Below are positions 35,574-43,810 of a stretch of DNA of 64,000 nucleotides, piece by piece. Each line of letters begins with the position of its first letter. Position 1 is the stretch's first letter. The DNA comes from Daphnia carinata (taxonomy: Eukaryota > Arthropoda > Branchiopoda > Diplostraca > Daphniidae), in NCBI RefSeq assembly GCF_022539665.2, contig NC_081336.1, forward strand, positions 9,586,778 through 9,650,777, in the 5' to 3' direction. The notes below the pieces were generated by a model, which was given only the letters and a program-made list of their open reading frames with translations, did no database searches and was not told the DNA's origin. The position numbers were made by a program, and so were the translations under genes.

Positions 35574-36729
35574 TTATTGTTCCAGTAAATCTAATATGTC
35601 TCCTAAAACATCTGTATAAAAGTCTGGCATCAGAATGTGTTGTTCATTATGTTTGTACTGTTCAAGATGTTTCAAACTCGTAACACCCGATAAAACTAGA
35701 AGAGTTGTTAATTTACAGTTTTTCCCAAAACTTATATCTGTATTGCATCTGTGAAAAAAATCAAGCTTATTGGTGAGGTGTTTATTCAATTTCTGATTTA
35801 TTTTTACCTATCTCCAATCATTAAAGTCCTCTGGGGGTCAATTTTGCACTGCTTTGCAATTGCCTCAAACATGGCAGTTGAGGGTTTGCCAAATATTTTG
35901 GGTGTTCTTTGTGATGCTGTTTCAACAGCTTTGACCATCACACCAGTTCCAGGAACTACTAAAGGAATTTCCATGGGGAATGTCTCATCAGCATTTGAAG
36001 CCAAGAAAAGACAATTTGGATCAGCTAAATAATTAGCTGCTTTAAGAATTTTGGGATAGCTCAGGTGCTCATCAAAGCCTATTACAACAGCACCAATTTC
36101 ACTCTCCAGCTCAATTTGCCCGTTCACGTACGATGGCATGTCTGTTGCCATGGTATCTGGCTATGAAAATTAGAAGGACATAGAAGAGGAATAGTTTCTA
36201 AATTATAATATAAGTAGTTACACCAATTTGAGTGTGTTTGATTCCATGGTTTCTTAGCTCCTCGGCAAAGCCTTTACTTCCAATTAGGTATACAGTTTGT
36301 TGAAAGTTGATGAATTCAAGGTACGAAGCAACTAGGTATCCTGAAGTTGCAATTTCTTTCTGGAATCCACACATTCCAATTAGCCATTTATCACACTTAA
36401 TAGAAATTGTATATGATATTTAATGTATACTTCATCTGCATTAAACCCCAACTTTGTCAGTTTTTCAAGATATTGAGCTCTCGTTTTGGTGCTGTTATTT
36501 GTTACATAGAAGATTTGTTTGCCATTGCCTTTCAAATAGTTTACTGTTTCAACTGCACGATATAAAACTTTACTTCCGGCCCACAGCACACCTGAATCAA
36601 TAAGTCATACTTTAGTAAACATTTCTTATGTTAATTTCATTCTATATTACCGTCGCAGTCAAATAACACCGTGTCAAAGGAGTTCACAAACACTTTAGCT
36701 ATATCTTTTGACAGTTTGACGGCAGCCAT
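35574..36729 (-). CDS. Phosphoglycolate phosphatase / 4-nitrophenylphosphatase-like HAD hydrolase
   Basis: Five exons (36651-36729, 36431-36591, 36224-36395, 35808-36156, 35574-35748) give 311 residues, normal for the PGP/PDXP group. HAD motif I is DTVLFDCDGVLW (nucleophile and acid Asp), motif II TNNSTKTR, the motif III Lys region GKPSTAMFE, and motif IV MIGDRCNTDISFG. A C2 cap sits between motifs II and III. Such enzymes dephosphorylate 2-phosphoglycolate or similar metabolic by-products in the cytosol; exact substrate specificity cannot be read here. Invertebrates often have several paralogues, so I give no symbol. The ATG at 36729 precedes the first HAD strand by about 20 residues. Confidence 0.92.
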
Positions 36730-37149
36730 GTTTCGATTCGAGGGGGACAAACTTACAACTGGATAAATTACGTGAAAAGGAACACAGTAAGCTAAAATGC
36801 AGGAAATCGTTTATTGAACAGTTTTCGCCTTGGGAAGATAACACGAACCTTCCTTAACCATACACTAAGTTAAGGGTAAAAAGCTCTACCTAATATACAT
36901 ATATAAAGCCTTCCTTTTAACTATGTACAAAAAAAGTCACGTGTGTATCTTTAAAAATGTGATTCTAATGATATGACAACGAGTTAGATTTCGCGCCTTG
37001 ATTGCTAACCTTGCCATCTACTTTATTTATTTAATTCAGATCAATAAATTTTTAGTAAAAGAGTTCTATTTGTTTGATTCTTCAGCTACATAATTTTTCT
37101 CGAATTAAACTTGGTCGGAAATAAACTTTATATTATTTAGAAACTATTT
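36730..37149. other. Divergent promoter region of the phosphatase gene and the snoRNA host gene
   Basis: 420 bp, AT-rich, with no coding sequence. The gene on each side points away from it. Confidence 0.4.
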
Positions 37150-37721
37150 TGTAAAAAACAAAGTATGAATCGTGCAGTGTTGTATTTTCCGGAGAGGGAA
37201 ACTATTCGTGGGTGGGGAACCGAATTGACGACGTGTGCTGAAAATGATGCTGGAATCACTTGATTATCTGCATTCATCAGCTCTACATCGTGTTTCATCC
37301 AAGGTAAAATAAGAATTTTGTTAACTTCTTTAGTAAATTTATCCTTTTTCAGTTAAAATTAGTTATAAATAGAAATGTAACATACTTTCCAAAGTTTTTT
37401 TGCTGGTATTTTGTTACTTCTTCAGTTCTTGTAGAATACGTTGTCATCTGCTAAGTGCTGGTAGTTGACGGATACGAATTCCACATATTTTTTCAAACAA
37501 AATAATTCCTTGGCATAATTTCTGTAAAAAACACATTCTATTCGATTGATTCTATATCCGAACGATAAGCAAAGAAAATATGCCCCAATTATGCTTTGCA
37601 AACTCTAATTTCTATCTGTTCTACAGGCATGGATGACAATGTAGAGATGCCGTATCCTTTGGCGTGCTTTGTCTCGTTGGTGACTACTACATGTACGTTG
37701 TTAATATATTTTAAAGTAATT

Positions 37722-37803
37722 TTGAATATGATGGAAAATTTATCCACTCTGAGGTACAATGATGTATCACTAAATTCATCCTTACCTACATTCTCTGAAG
37801 CCA
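37722..37803 (+). ncRNA. C/D box snoRNA candidate 1
   Basis: C box ATGATGG (37728-37734), D' CTGA (37749-37752), C' ATGATGT (37760-37766), D CTGA (37795-37798). All four boxes are in order, and D ends 67 nt before the acceptor at 37865. I could not name an rRNA target: the segments before D' and D match nothing I recall with confidence. Confidence 0.6.
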
Positions 37804-37937
37804 TTGCTAAGATATTAACATGTTCAATGGTGTTTTCAAAGATTAAATGGTTGTCTTTTTTGCAGGAAGATTGTCTGGAACAATGAGGCCACACTGTATG
37901 ATGAAAGGTGTGTATTGAACGTTACATATTTACTAGA

Positions 37938-38017
37938 TGTTTATGATGATTTGTTATCCCTGTCATACAAGATAATGGTGATAGTTTAACAATGGTAACT
38001 TTTAATTTCTGAAGTTA
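37938..38017 (+). ncRNA. C/D box snoRNA candidate 2, predicted 28S rRNA guide
   Basis: C box ATGATGA (37943-37949, perfect consensus) and D box CTGA (38009-38012), 65 nt before the acceptor. Two segments are antisense to neighbouring parts of one conserved 28S stretch in the peptidyl-transferase region: GTTATCCCTGT (37953-37963) to ACAGGGATAAC, and GGTAACTTTT (37994-38003) to AAAAGTTACC. Two guides aimed at adjacent target sites are hard to get by chance. The rRNA sequence is from memory. Confidence 0.75.
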
Positions 38018-38186
38018 CTTGTAGATGAAGATTTGAGGTTTTCTTTGCTTTGGTTTTGATTGATTTTTATTTTCCAGTTGCTGTTCTCTCGTGTGAGGTT
38101 GCATTGAACGACCTGGGGATTGCTGCTTGGGATGTTGGCACGGAGGTAGTTATACATCTTCATTTGATCATTTTACTGTTCTTTTT

Positions 38187-38270
38187 AGGATGAAAGCTTA
38201 TTACGATGCATCCGTTATACGCGACGGCTCTGCAGCAAAAACATGAAATCACTTGCCCTCACTGAACTTA
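38187..38270 (+). ncRNA. C/D box snoRNA candidate 3, predicted 18S rRNA guide
   Basis: C box AGGATGA (38188-38194, one mismatch to RTGATGA) and D box CTGA (38262-38265), 66 nt before the acceptor at 38331. ACTTGCCCTC (38251-38260), one base before D, is antisense to the conserved 18S stretch GAGGGCAAGT. Confidence 0.65.
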
Positions 38271-38429
38271 CTTTTAGGAATTTTGTTACTCAGCGTTTAG
38301 TGCAGTTCTCTAATTGTTTTCTTTCTCGCAGGCTTAGCTGAGATCTCTTTGGCTGTTCGTCCATTTTAGTTGGATCCATATCGAACATTGCGTGAATGGC
38401 GTCATGTTATTTAGGTAAATATGTTTGTT

Positions 38430-38581
38430 TGATTTGCCTTGTTCCCAATCGCCACGCCTTCCTCCCTATTCAATGGGAAGAAAGGTGCCATATTCTTGAA
38501 AGGGATAAATTACATTGCCACGTAGGAAGCAACCGGGGTTATTTCTGCCTTAAGGTTGTGCCGTATATGGGGGCGACAGTT
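38430..38581 (+). ncRNA. H/ACA box snoRNA candidate
   Basis: In intron 38415-38633. The 5' hairpin pairs CACGCCTTCCTCCC (38452-38465) with GGGAAGAAAGGTG (38476-38488), with internal bulges like a pseudouridylation pocket. A hinge AAATTA (38508-38513) fits ANANNA. A second hairpin includes CAACC (38531-38535) with GGTTG (38554-38558). It ends with ACA at 38576-38578, three bases before the RNA end expected by rule. Target not determined. Confidence 0.55.
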
Positions 38582-38729
38582 TTCCACTATTTTTCTCATT
38601 ATCCTGTTAATGTTTTGGTGCTTTTCTTTACAGGATGGGATGCTTTCTTGTGCCCTCGAATTGTGTTCTACATTCGCGTGTTGTTGTGGCTGACTTGGTA
38701 ATTATTTCAACTTGCTTCTTGTTTTGTTG

Positions 38730-38800
38730 TTTGAATGATTATTTTTATTACCGCTCCAGGCTGAAGGACAGTGTTGATTGGTTTTCTTAAATGACATCAA
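38730..38800 (+). ncRNA. C/D box snoRNA candidate 4 (variant boxes)
   Basis: C box AATGATT (38735-38741) and D' CTGA (38761-38764) are followed by TTGATTG as C'. The D box would be ATGA (38791-38794), not CTGA, but it sits 66 nt before the acceptor. All boxes recur in the copy at 56524-56577, also with ATGA as D, so the variant is shared and not a chance error. Confidence 0.5.
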
Positions 38801-38985
38801 TTGCCTTCTTTCGATGAATTATATTTTTTCTCAGCAATTGATTCCCTTGTTTATATTCAGAATTTGCTGTGGCGGTTTCATGTCGGCTTCACGTTGTCAA
38901 TCTGATTATCACGTCGTAGGGTTGCATCGAGGGGGATGTATGGCTTCACATCTCAGGTATTATTTTTTTCTTTCTGATGCTTGTC

Positions 38986-39055
38986 TGTTCCAAATGATGG
39001 TACATCTTTCGGGTATGACATTTTTATGATTATCCCTTATTTCACTGATGGAACA
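38986..39055 (+). ncRNA. C/D box snoRNA candidate 5, predicted 28S rRNA guide
   Basis: C box ATGATGG (38994-39000) and D CTGA (39045-39048), closed by a perfect 5-bp stem GTTCC (38987-38991) / GGAAC (39050-39054). CATCTTTCGGGT (39003-39014) is antisense to the conserved 28S stretch ACCCGAAAGATG. D ends 64 nt before the acceptor at 39112. The stem and guide persist in the copy at 56.8 kb. Confidence 0.75.
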
Positions 39056-39334
39056 GTTAAGCATCGTTTCTCTTTGTTATTCTTTAATTTAATGTCTTGT
39101 CCTTTTATGCAGATCCTTATTTGGTGTATTAATACTGCATCATGTCGTGAAATGGCGCTGACTCCGTTGTGTTGGGCTGTTGATGGTTAGCAGCTCTTCC
39201 TGGAACAATTCGTTTCTGGTAATTACGGTCTTCCACCTTTTATCAATATTCTACTAGTAGTAACACTGCTTCCCCGGTGGGGTGGCATGTTTCGCCATCT
39301 CTTTACCTTATTTGGGTTTTGAGGACATCTGTTA

Positions 39335-39408
39335 CTGTCGTGATGAGTTGCTTATTGGTCCGTGTTTATGATCAAATGATTTTAACTATACAGTAAGCTC
39401 TGATGAAT
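39335..39408 (+). ncRNA. C/D box snoRNA candidate 6, predicted 28S rRNA guide
   Basis: Perfect C box GTGATGA (39340-39346) and D box CTGA (39400-39403), 67 nt before the acceptor at 39470. TTGGTCCGTGTTT (39355-39367) is antisense to the conserved 28S stretch AAACACGGACCAA. An AATGATT block inside may be C'. Confidence 0.72.
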
Positions 39409-39555
39409 TTTGTTTTTTGTATCGAGAATTTGTGCGGACTGTGGAACTTCAATTTCTTTTCTATTGGCAGGGTCTTTGTTTTGTGGCTGCAATTTCCGGT
39501 CGGCGTGTGGCATTCTTCAGGTATGTCTTTTCCACTACGCTACTTTTACGTAATA

Positions 39556-39629
39556 TGTAAAGGATGAAAAATATAAACATCAGAGCATTGGGATATGAAT
39601 TACAGTGATTATTGTTATTTCTGAATAGT
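39556..39629 (+). ncRNA. C/D box snoRNA candidate 7, predicted 28S rRNA guide
   Basis: C box AGGATGA (39561-39567) and D CTGA (39621-39624). D lies 65 nt before the acceptor that ends at 39689 (an earlier AG at 39675 is also possible). TCAGAGCATTGGG (39580-39592) pairs with the 28S stretch CCCAGTGCTCTGA if one G-U wobble is allowed. A GTGATTA block (39605-39611) may be C'. Confidence 0.68.
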
Positions 39630-40097
39630 TTAAAGTTGCTGCTTTGTTTCTTTCTTGAGGCAATGTCTAATTCAGAATCATTAATTCAGAACATCGACAA
39701 CACTGACCTTGGAGTACTGACATCTGTCACCGTCTTCTGGAGAACTTCCTGCAGAAAGCAATTACCTGGTCATAACTGCGCATATTCGAATCTCGTTCGC
39801 TTTAATAATTATATTATTTACAATTATTTAATAATTATATGTATTTAATTTTTCAATACAAAACTTAAGTGAATTCTCAAATCAAATTTTATTCCTAATA
39901 TGAAATTTATCCATCGCCATCTAGGTACTAGTGTTAGGAATAAAAGCGGTAAAATGAGCTCAGCTTACTACTTGTCTCAATTTCAGTTGTCGGGCACATT
40001 GGGCTGCAACAATTAAGAGTTCATATCAAATGTGTAAAGTGCAACTTTAAGCAGTGAATTTTGACTAATTACTTCTGAACAATCTGAAAACTGGGAT

Positions 40098-40142
40098 CAT
40101 GTAAATGGTGTGGCAGCATTATGCCACACAATTTACATGATA
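40098..40142. repeat. Near-perfect 20-bp hairpin at the edge of a long repeat
   Basis: ATCATGTAAATGGTGTGGCA is followed by a 6-nt loop and its reverse complement with one mismatch. It lies just before the 1.5 kb repeat starts. The second copy of the repeat has a remnant of the same arms at 62450-62478. It could be an element terminus or a recombination product. Confidence 0.8.
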
Positions 40143-40143
40143 G

Positions 40144-41654
40144 GTTTTAAGAAATAAAAAATAGGAAAGTAGTAGTTTTAAATAACGAGACTTTTTTTAG
40201 AGATACAGTCTTATTTTTTACGATTATGGGGCACGTTACCCATGGCGTTCGTAGCGGGAGTTTTTGGAACCATGCGAAACATAGAGAAACGGGCTTATTT
40301 TTCACAGTTATGGGTCACATTACCCGTGGCGTTCGTAGCGGGATTTTTGGAACTACAGAAAACGCATGATATAAACGTTAGGCAGTAGTCATAACGTAGG
40401 TTGCGTTAGGAAGGTGTATTTCAGTTTCCATCATCTCAACAGTGTTTTGTTTTGGTTTTTTAATTGTGGTTTTTTACCTCTACGCAAAGGATTGTGTTAT
40501 AAAAACCACTTCGAATTTGGATAACTCCAAAACTATAACTTCCAGGTAAGCCCAAATTGAATTTTCGGCACCGCCGTTGAATTGCGAGTTTGAATCATGT
40601 ATTTGTGTGGTAAACATGATCTGCCATGTCGAACATAAATCACAGATTATGAGAAAAATATTGTTACAAGATGTGCTATTTGCTATCAATATTCTGCAAG
40701 AATTGGACCTCCAATTTACTTTCTTCTGGTGATAACCATATCTGTTCCACTATCACCTTAGTTCGGATGGCTGCCAAATTAAGGTGATGGTTGTGCAACA
40801 TTAGCTTCAATTGTTATATGTGCGGTAGTCCTTTGAAGTGGTATGTAGGCCGCACCTGAAAACTGAACTATAAGAACTTTGAAAGCTCCTATTATGTTAA
40901 TTCTCTATAGTTTACGCTTGAAACTATGCAGATCTTGTGATCAATCTCGTGATCAATTACGTCGAATTTGAATAACTCCTAAACTATAACTTTCAGGTAA
41001 AAATAGACTGAAGTTTCGACATCAACGTTGAATTGCGAGTTCAAATCATGTATTGTTATGGCAATATCTAGGTTTCAGACATTAATTTTAAAAATACGAA
41101 AAGTCGGGCTTAGTTTTTTTGTCGGGCTTATTTTTAAATCTGACGAAATTGAATTTCCGCTAGATGGCAATGCAAGTTCATCAACTGTAGTGCCAGAAAT
41201 CAAACTAATTCGTTCTCGTAGAAGTTCAATCAAATCAAATGGTGTGTCAAAAAGTGTTTTCCTTTTTTGTGTTGATCAACTGACACTTATCAATGGATTA
41301 TTTTTTGTGTAATAGGTAATTGTGTGGTGAACTATCATCATACTTACTACTTAATTTTATCATCAACTATCCATCATACTTTTCTCATGCTCGTGAAGAG
41401 GTACTAGACATATATTTTCCAATAAGAATCCCATTGACATTCTTCTGCTGTTGAGAAGTAGCTCGTCAAACCAATATTGCAAAGGATGCTGGCATGCAAC
41501 CTTCTTGCCATTTCGACTGAGCCTTTCACGTAGTGTGATTTTGAGTTGAAGAGTGAGGTATTAGACTCATATTTTGGCATTCAGTGTTACAATTGCCATA
41601 ATTCTGCTTTTATTTTTAGCCCGCAACTGAAATTGCAAAGAATGCTGGCCAAGA
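40144..41654. repeat. Long dispersed repeat, copy A
   Basis: Almost identical to 62479-64000 in the same orientation, with one 10-bp length difference (copy B carries CTTGCTGATG near 63269) and scattered substitutions. The similarity reaches the window end in copy B, so the true length is unknown. Inside are two tandem duplications: a GTTACCC..GGCGTTCGTAGCGGG unit at 40231 and 40315, and a roughly 95-bp unit at 40520 and 40972. Short frames in it (starting MNCEFKSC) match nothing I know. It looks like a non-coding mobile or satellite-type element. Confidence 0.85.
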
Positions 41655-41989
41655 AAGATCATTCTTCGCAAGCTCATCATTGTATGTAAGTTTGAATGTG
41701 ATGGAAAGTGCAGCATATGCCTCACAACTGTGTTAAAAACGATTGGAAACCACAAATTCAGCAGTCTTCTCACTATTTCTACCTGGCCAGTCACCACACT
41801 TTGACGTGAACCTCAACACCACTATGCCTCAGTATTTTAAGTTTCTTTCTTCTTTAGTATTACTTTTTTTAAATTTAATATCTTATTATAGGACTACCAA
41901 GCCTGCCTCATCATCCGGAAAATTGCTGGCCCTGCAAATTCCCTAGTCTACGAACAGCAAGCCTAAGTAAAAAAAGGCCCTTCTTCACC

Positions 41990-42185
41990 TCGCCCGTCAT
42001 CGTTTCGCCGTCGCCCTGTCATCGCTTCGCCCATCGTCCCGTCATCGCTTCGCCCGTCATCGCTTCGCCCGTCACTCCGTCATCGCTTCGCCCGTCTTCC
42101 CGTCATCGCTTCGCCCGTCGTCCCGTCATCGCTTCGCCTGTCATCGCTTCGCCCGTCGCCTAGTGGTCGCCTCGTCTTCGCCTCG
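41990..42185. repeat. GC-rich minisatellite
   Basis: About nine imperfect copies of a 17-22 bp unit built on TCATCGCTTCGCCCGTC. Its base composition is far above that of the flanks. It lies just beyond the part of copy A that can be compared with copy B, so it may belong to the same element. Confidence 0.85.
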
Positions 42186-42228
42186 TGGTATCGTTGTTAT
42201 TTTATGTAATGTGTAGTGTGTTAATTAA

Positions 42229-42537
42229 CAGGTTGGCTGCCACGCCTCTTTTTGTTCCCCTTTTTTTTTGAGCTTGATAGGGACGGGCCGCGCTGCTCTA
42301 CTCCACGGTCTGTGTGCCGTGGGGTGGAGCTGTCGCCACTGCCCAAAATTCGCCGTAAGGCAAAAGGCAACGCACCACAGGGCCTCCCTTTTCTCGATGT
42401 GTGGTGGAGACCAGGGGTGTGCGTTCCCACAACGGTCTCCACCATTGCATCAGCCCGGACCATTGTGTCCCCCTCTGTCGCCATCCATCAGATGGCGATG
42501 TAGTTACTGTAGTGGTAGGGGCGTGGCAGCCAACCTG
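42229..42537. mobile_element. Small inverted-repeat element (MITE) with TTAA-type flank
   Basis: Perfect 18-bp terminal inverted repeats CAGGTTGGCTGCCACGCC (42229-42246 and the reverse complement ending 42537) enclose a GC-rich 309-bp body. The left flank is TTAA (42225-42228); the right is TTAG, one substitution from TTAA. A TTAA target duplication would fit the piggyBac superfamily, which includes the Daphnia element Pokey; I cannot show kinship to Pokey itself. No transposase frame. Confidence 0.7.
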
Positions 42538-42663
42538 TTAGGTGTATTATGTATTGTATATATGTTGTATATTGTATTGTCATGTAAAGTGGTGGAATAG
42601 TGGGTGGAAGGAGGGACAATAAAAGAATTTAAAATTTATAAAACGTTGTATTTATTTATGTAG

Positions 42664-42738
42664 CTGATGGCTGAGTTGGGATTCGAACCCAAGGCTACTG
42701 TCATGCTTCTCCGACACTATACCATTAAGCTACCATCG
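42664..42738 (-). repeat. tRNA-like sequence 1
   Basis: A box TAGCTTAATGG and B box GGTTCGAATCC, with a perfect 5-bp T stem TTGGG/CCCAA on the minus strand. The acceptor pairs only partly and with wrong spacing, so a working tRNA is unlikely. Confidence 0.6.
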
Positions 42739-42831
42739 ACGTTCCTAAATTAGCAGATAGTACTAAATAACCTTTTCTGCTGTGTATACGTAGATAGGCA
42801 TTCAAATTCCAATCCTTGGTAGTAAGGACTG

Positions 42832-42902
42832 TCATGGCTGAACGGAACGCCGCTGGTTTGGCATGTCAATTGTATGAGGTTCGATTCCTTAGAAAGCCCG
42901 GA
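42832..42902 (+). repeat. tRNA-like sequence 2
   Basis: A box TGGCTGAACGG and B box GGTTCGATTCC on the plus strand, with a D-arm-like GGC/GCC pair. The anticodon arm is not convincing. Confidence 0.5.
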
Positions 42903-43201
42903 ATACACCAACATATAAATGGATATACATGTGTTAGATGTTGCTGCTGAGTCTTTGGAAGAAAGTAATATAATTATTTTATGAATGGTCAGTGTAGGGT
43001 TATCACAATAAATGTATAAATAGACATTTTGTTTTCTCGAATTCGTTTTTATAGTATGCGCAATTTAAACTTAGCCATTCTTAGTTTACGTAATCTTATA
43101 GGTTATTTGTAACATTATCTCACGTTATGTCATGTGGTAGTTACGACCATTTTAAGGTTAATATTCCCTATTGTATGCATTTATATTATTAATTGAATAT
43201 C

Positions 43202-43270
43202 TACTCATAATGGAATCGAACCATGATCTTTCGGCATACTGTGCCGATGCTCAACCATTGAGCTATGAGT
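43202..43270 (-). tRNA. Best tRNA-like cloverleaf, Thr(AGT)-like, probably a pseudogene
   Basis: On the minus strand: acceptor ACTCATA/TATGAGT (7 bp, perfect), D stem GCTC/GAGC, anticodon stem TCGGC/GCCGA (5 bp, perfect) with loop ACAGTAT, and T arm ATGG-TTCGATT-CCAT. If the loop is centred, the anticodon is AGT (Thr). Against function: position 33 is C, where U is nearly universal, and the T stem plus acceptor is one base short. Three perfect stems argue for recent descent from a real tRNA. Confidence 0.5.
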
Positions 43271-43387
43271 AATATGTGTCATGTCTCTACTTTTCGTTGT
43301 CATTCAGGGGAACATATAAACACTCGTAATAATTTTGTTTAATGGTCCTAACATAAATATAAGTCTTGTTCATTAATCAATTCACTC

Positions 43388-43453
43388 GACTGGGAATCGA
43401 TCCCAATGCTTTCGAATTATTAATCCTATGCTCTACCACTGAGCCACGAATAT
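43388..43453 (-). repeat. tRNA-like sequence 4
   Basis: A box TGGCTCAGTGG with D stem GCTC/GAGC, and B box GGATCGATTCC with T stem TGGG/CCCA, on the minus strand. The acceptor stem does not pair well. Confidence 0.5.
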
Positions 43454-43579
43454 TATTTGAGATGTTCTACCAGTCCGCGTCATTTGGAGACCAACTTCTG
43501 GACTTGGAAATTTTTTGAATGATTATACTTCTTCCTGAGTGTGTTTGCGGCAATTGATACAGGAAACCTGTGGTCACTT

Positions 43580-43810
43580 TCGTTTAACCTTTGTTGGTAT
43601 TAGAAAATGCCACTCAGATGGAATAAATAAACGTTGGTTTAAGAACCACGGATTTGCAGAGGTTTGAACCTCTAACTTTTGGCTTCTGGATCAGATGCTT
43701 TACCATTTAGCCAACTGCGATACATAAATTTTTATTTTACCACATCATTTGACGGAATGGATTTCACGGACATTTAAAAATAAATTTTTTCTGGATGCAC
43801 TACAATCATT
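43580..43810. repeat. Duplicated block with a tRNA-like sequence (copy 1)
   Basis: Diverged copy of 47200-47420. Shared blocks run from AACCTTTGTTGGTATT through the tRNA-like part (minus strand 43652-43722, A box TGGCTAAATGG, B box GGTTCAAACC) to a CACATCAT..GGACATT end. In the second copy (near 47272-47336) the B box is damaged. Copying as a unit suggests a mobile element, not two independent tRNA genes. Confidence 0.6.

Larger units (their letters stand above)
37150..39850 (+). ncRNA. Multi-intron non-coding snoRNA host gene
   Basis: No long frame spans the locus, yet a regular chain of GT-AG sites defines short exons: about 37150-37303, 37627-37692, 37866-37907, 38078-38145, 38332-38414, 38634-38697, 38861-38956, 39113-39218, 39471-39520 and 39690 to about 39850. 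Seven introns contain C and D boxes, with D boxes ending 67, 65, 66, 66, 64, 67 and 65 nt before the acceptor, the spacing known to favour coupled intronic C/D snoRNP assembly. An eighth intron holds an H/ACA-like fold. Joined exons carry stops in all frames. This is the architecture of UHG/GAS5-type hosts. The first intron (37304-37626) has no clear C/D snoRNA. Transcript ends are estimates. Confidence 0.72.

Noticed and set aside
37596-37894. 96- to 101-codon frames at the start of the snoRNA host gene
   Set aside because: They cross predicted introns and snoRNA candidate 1, and mirror each other on both strands.
40480-41312. Frames repeated in both copies of the 1.5 kb repeat (MIANSTSCNN.., MNCEFKSC..)
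   Set aside because: Identity of the frames reflects repeat identity, not protein selection. No known domain.
42000-42180. Tandem array as a CRISPR
   Set aside because: Units abut without unique spacers and the genome is eukaryotic; it is a minisatellite.
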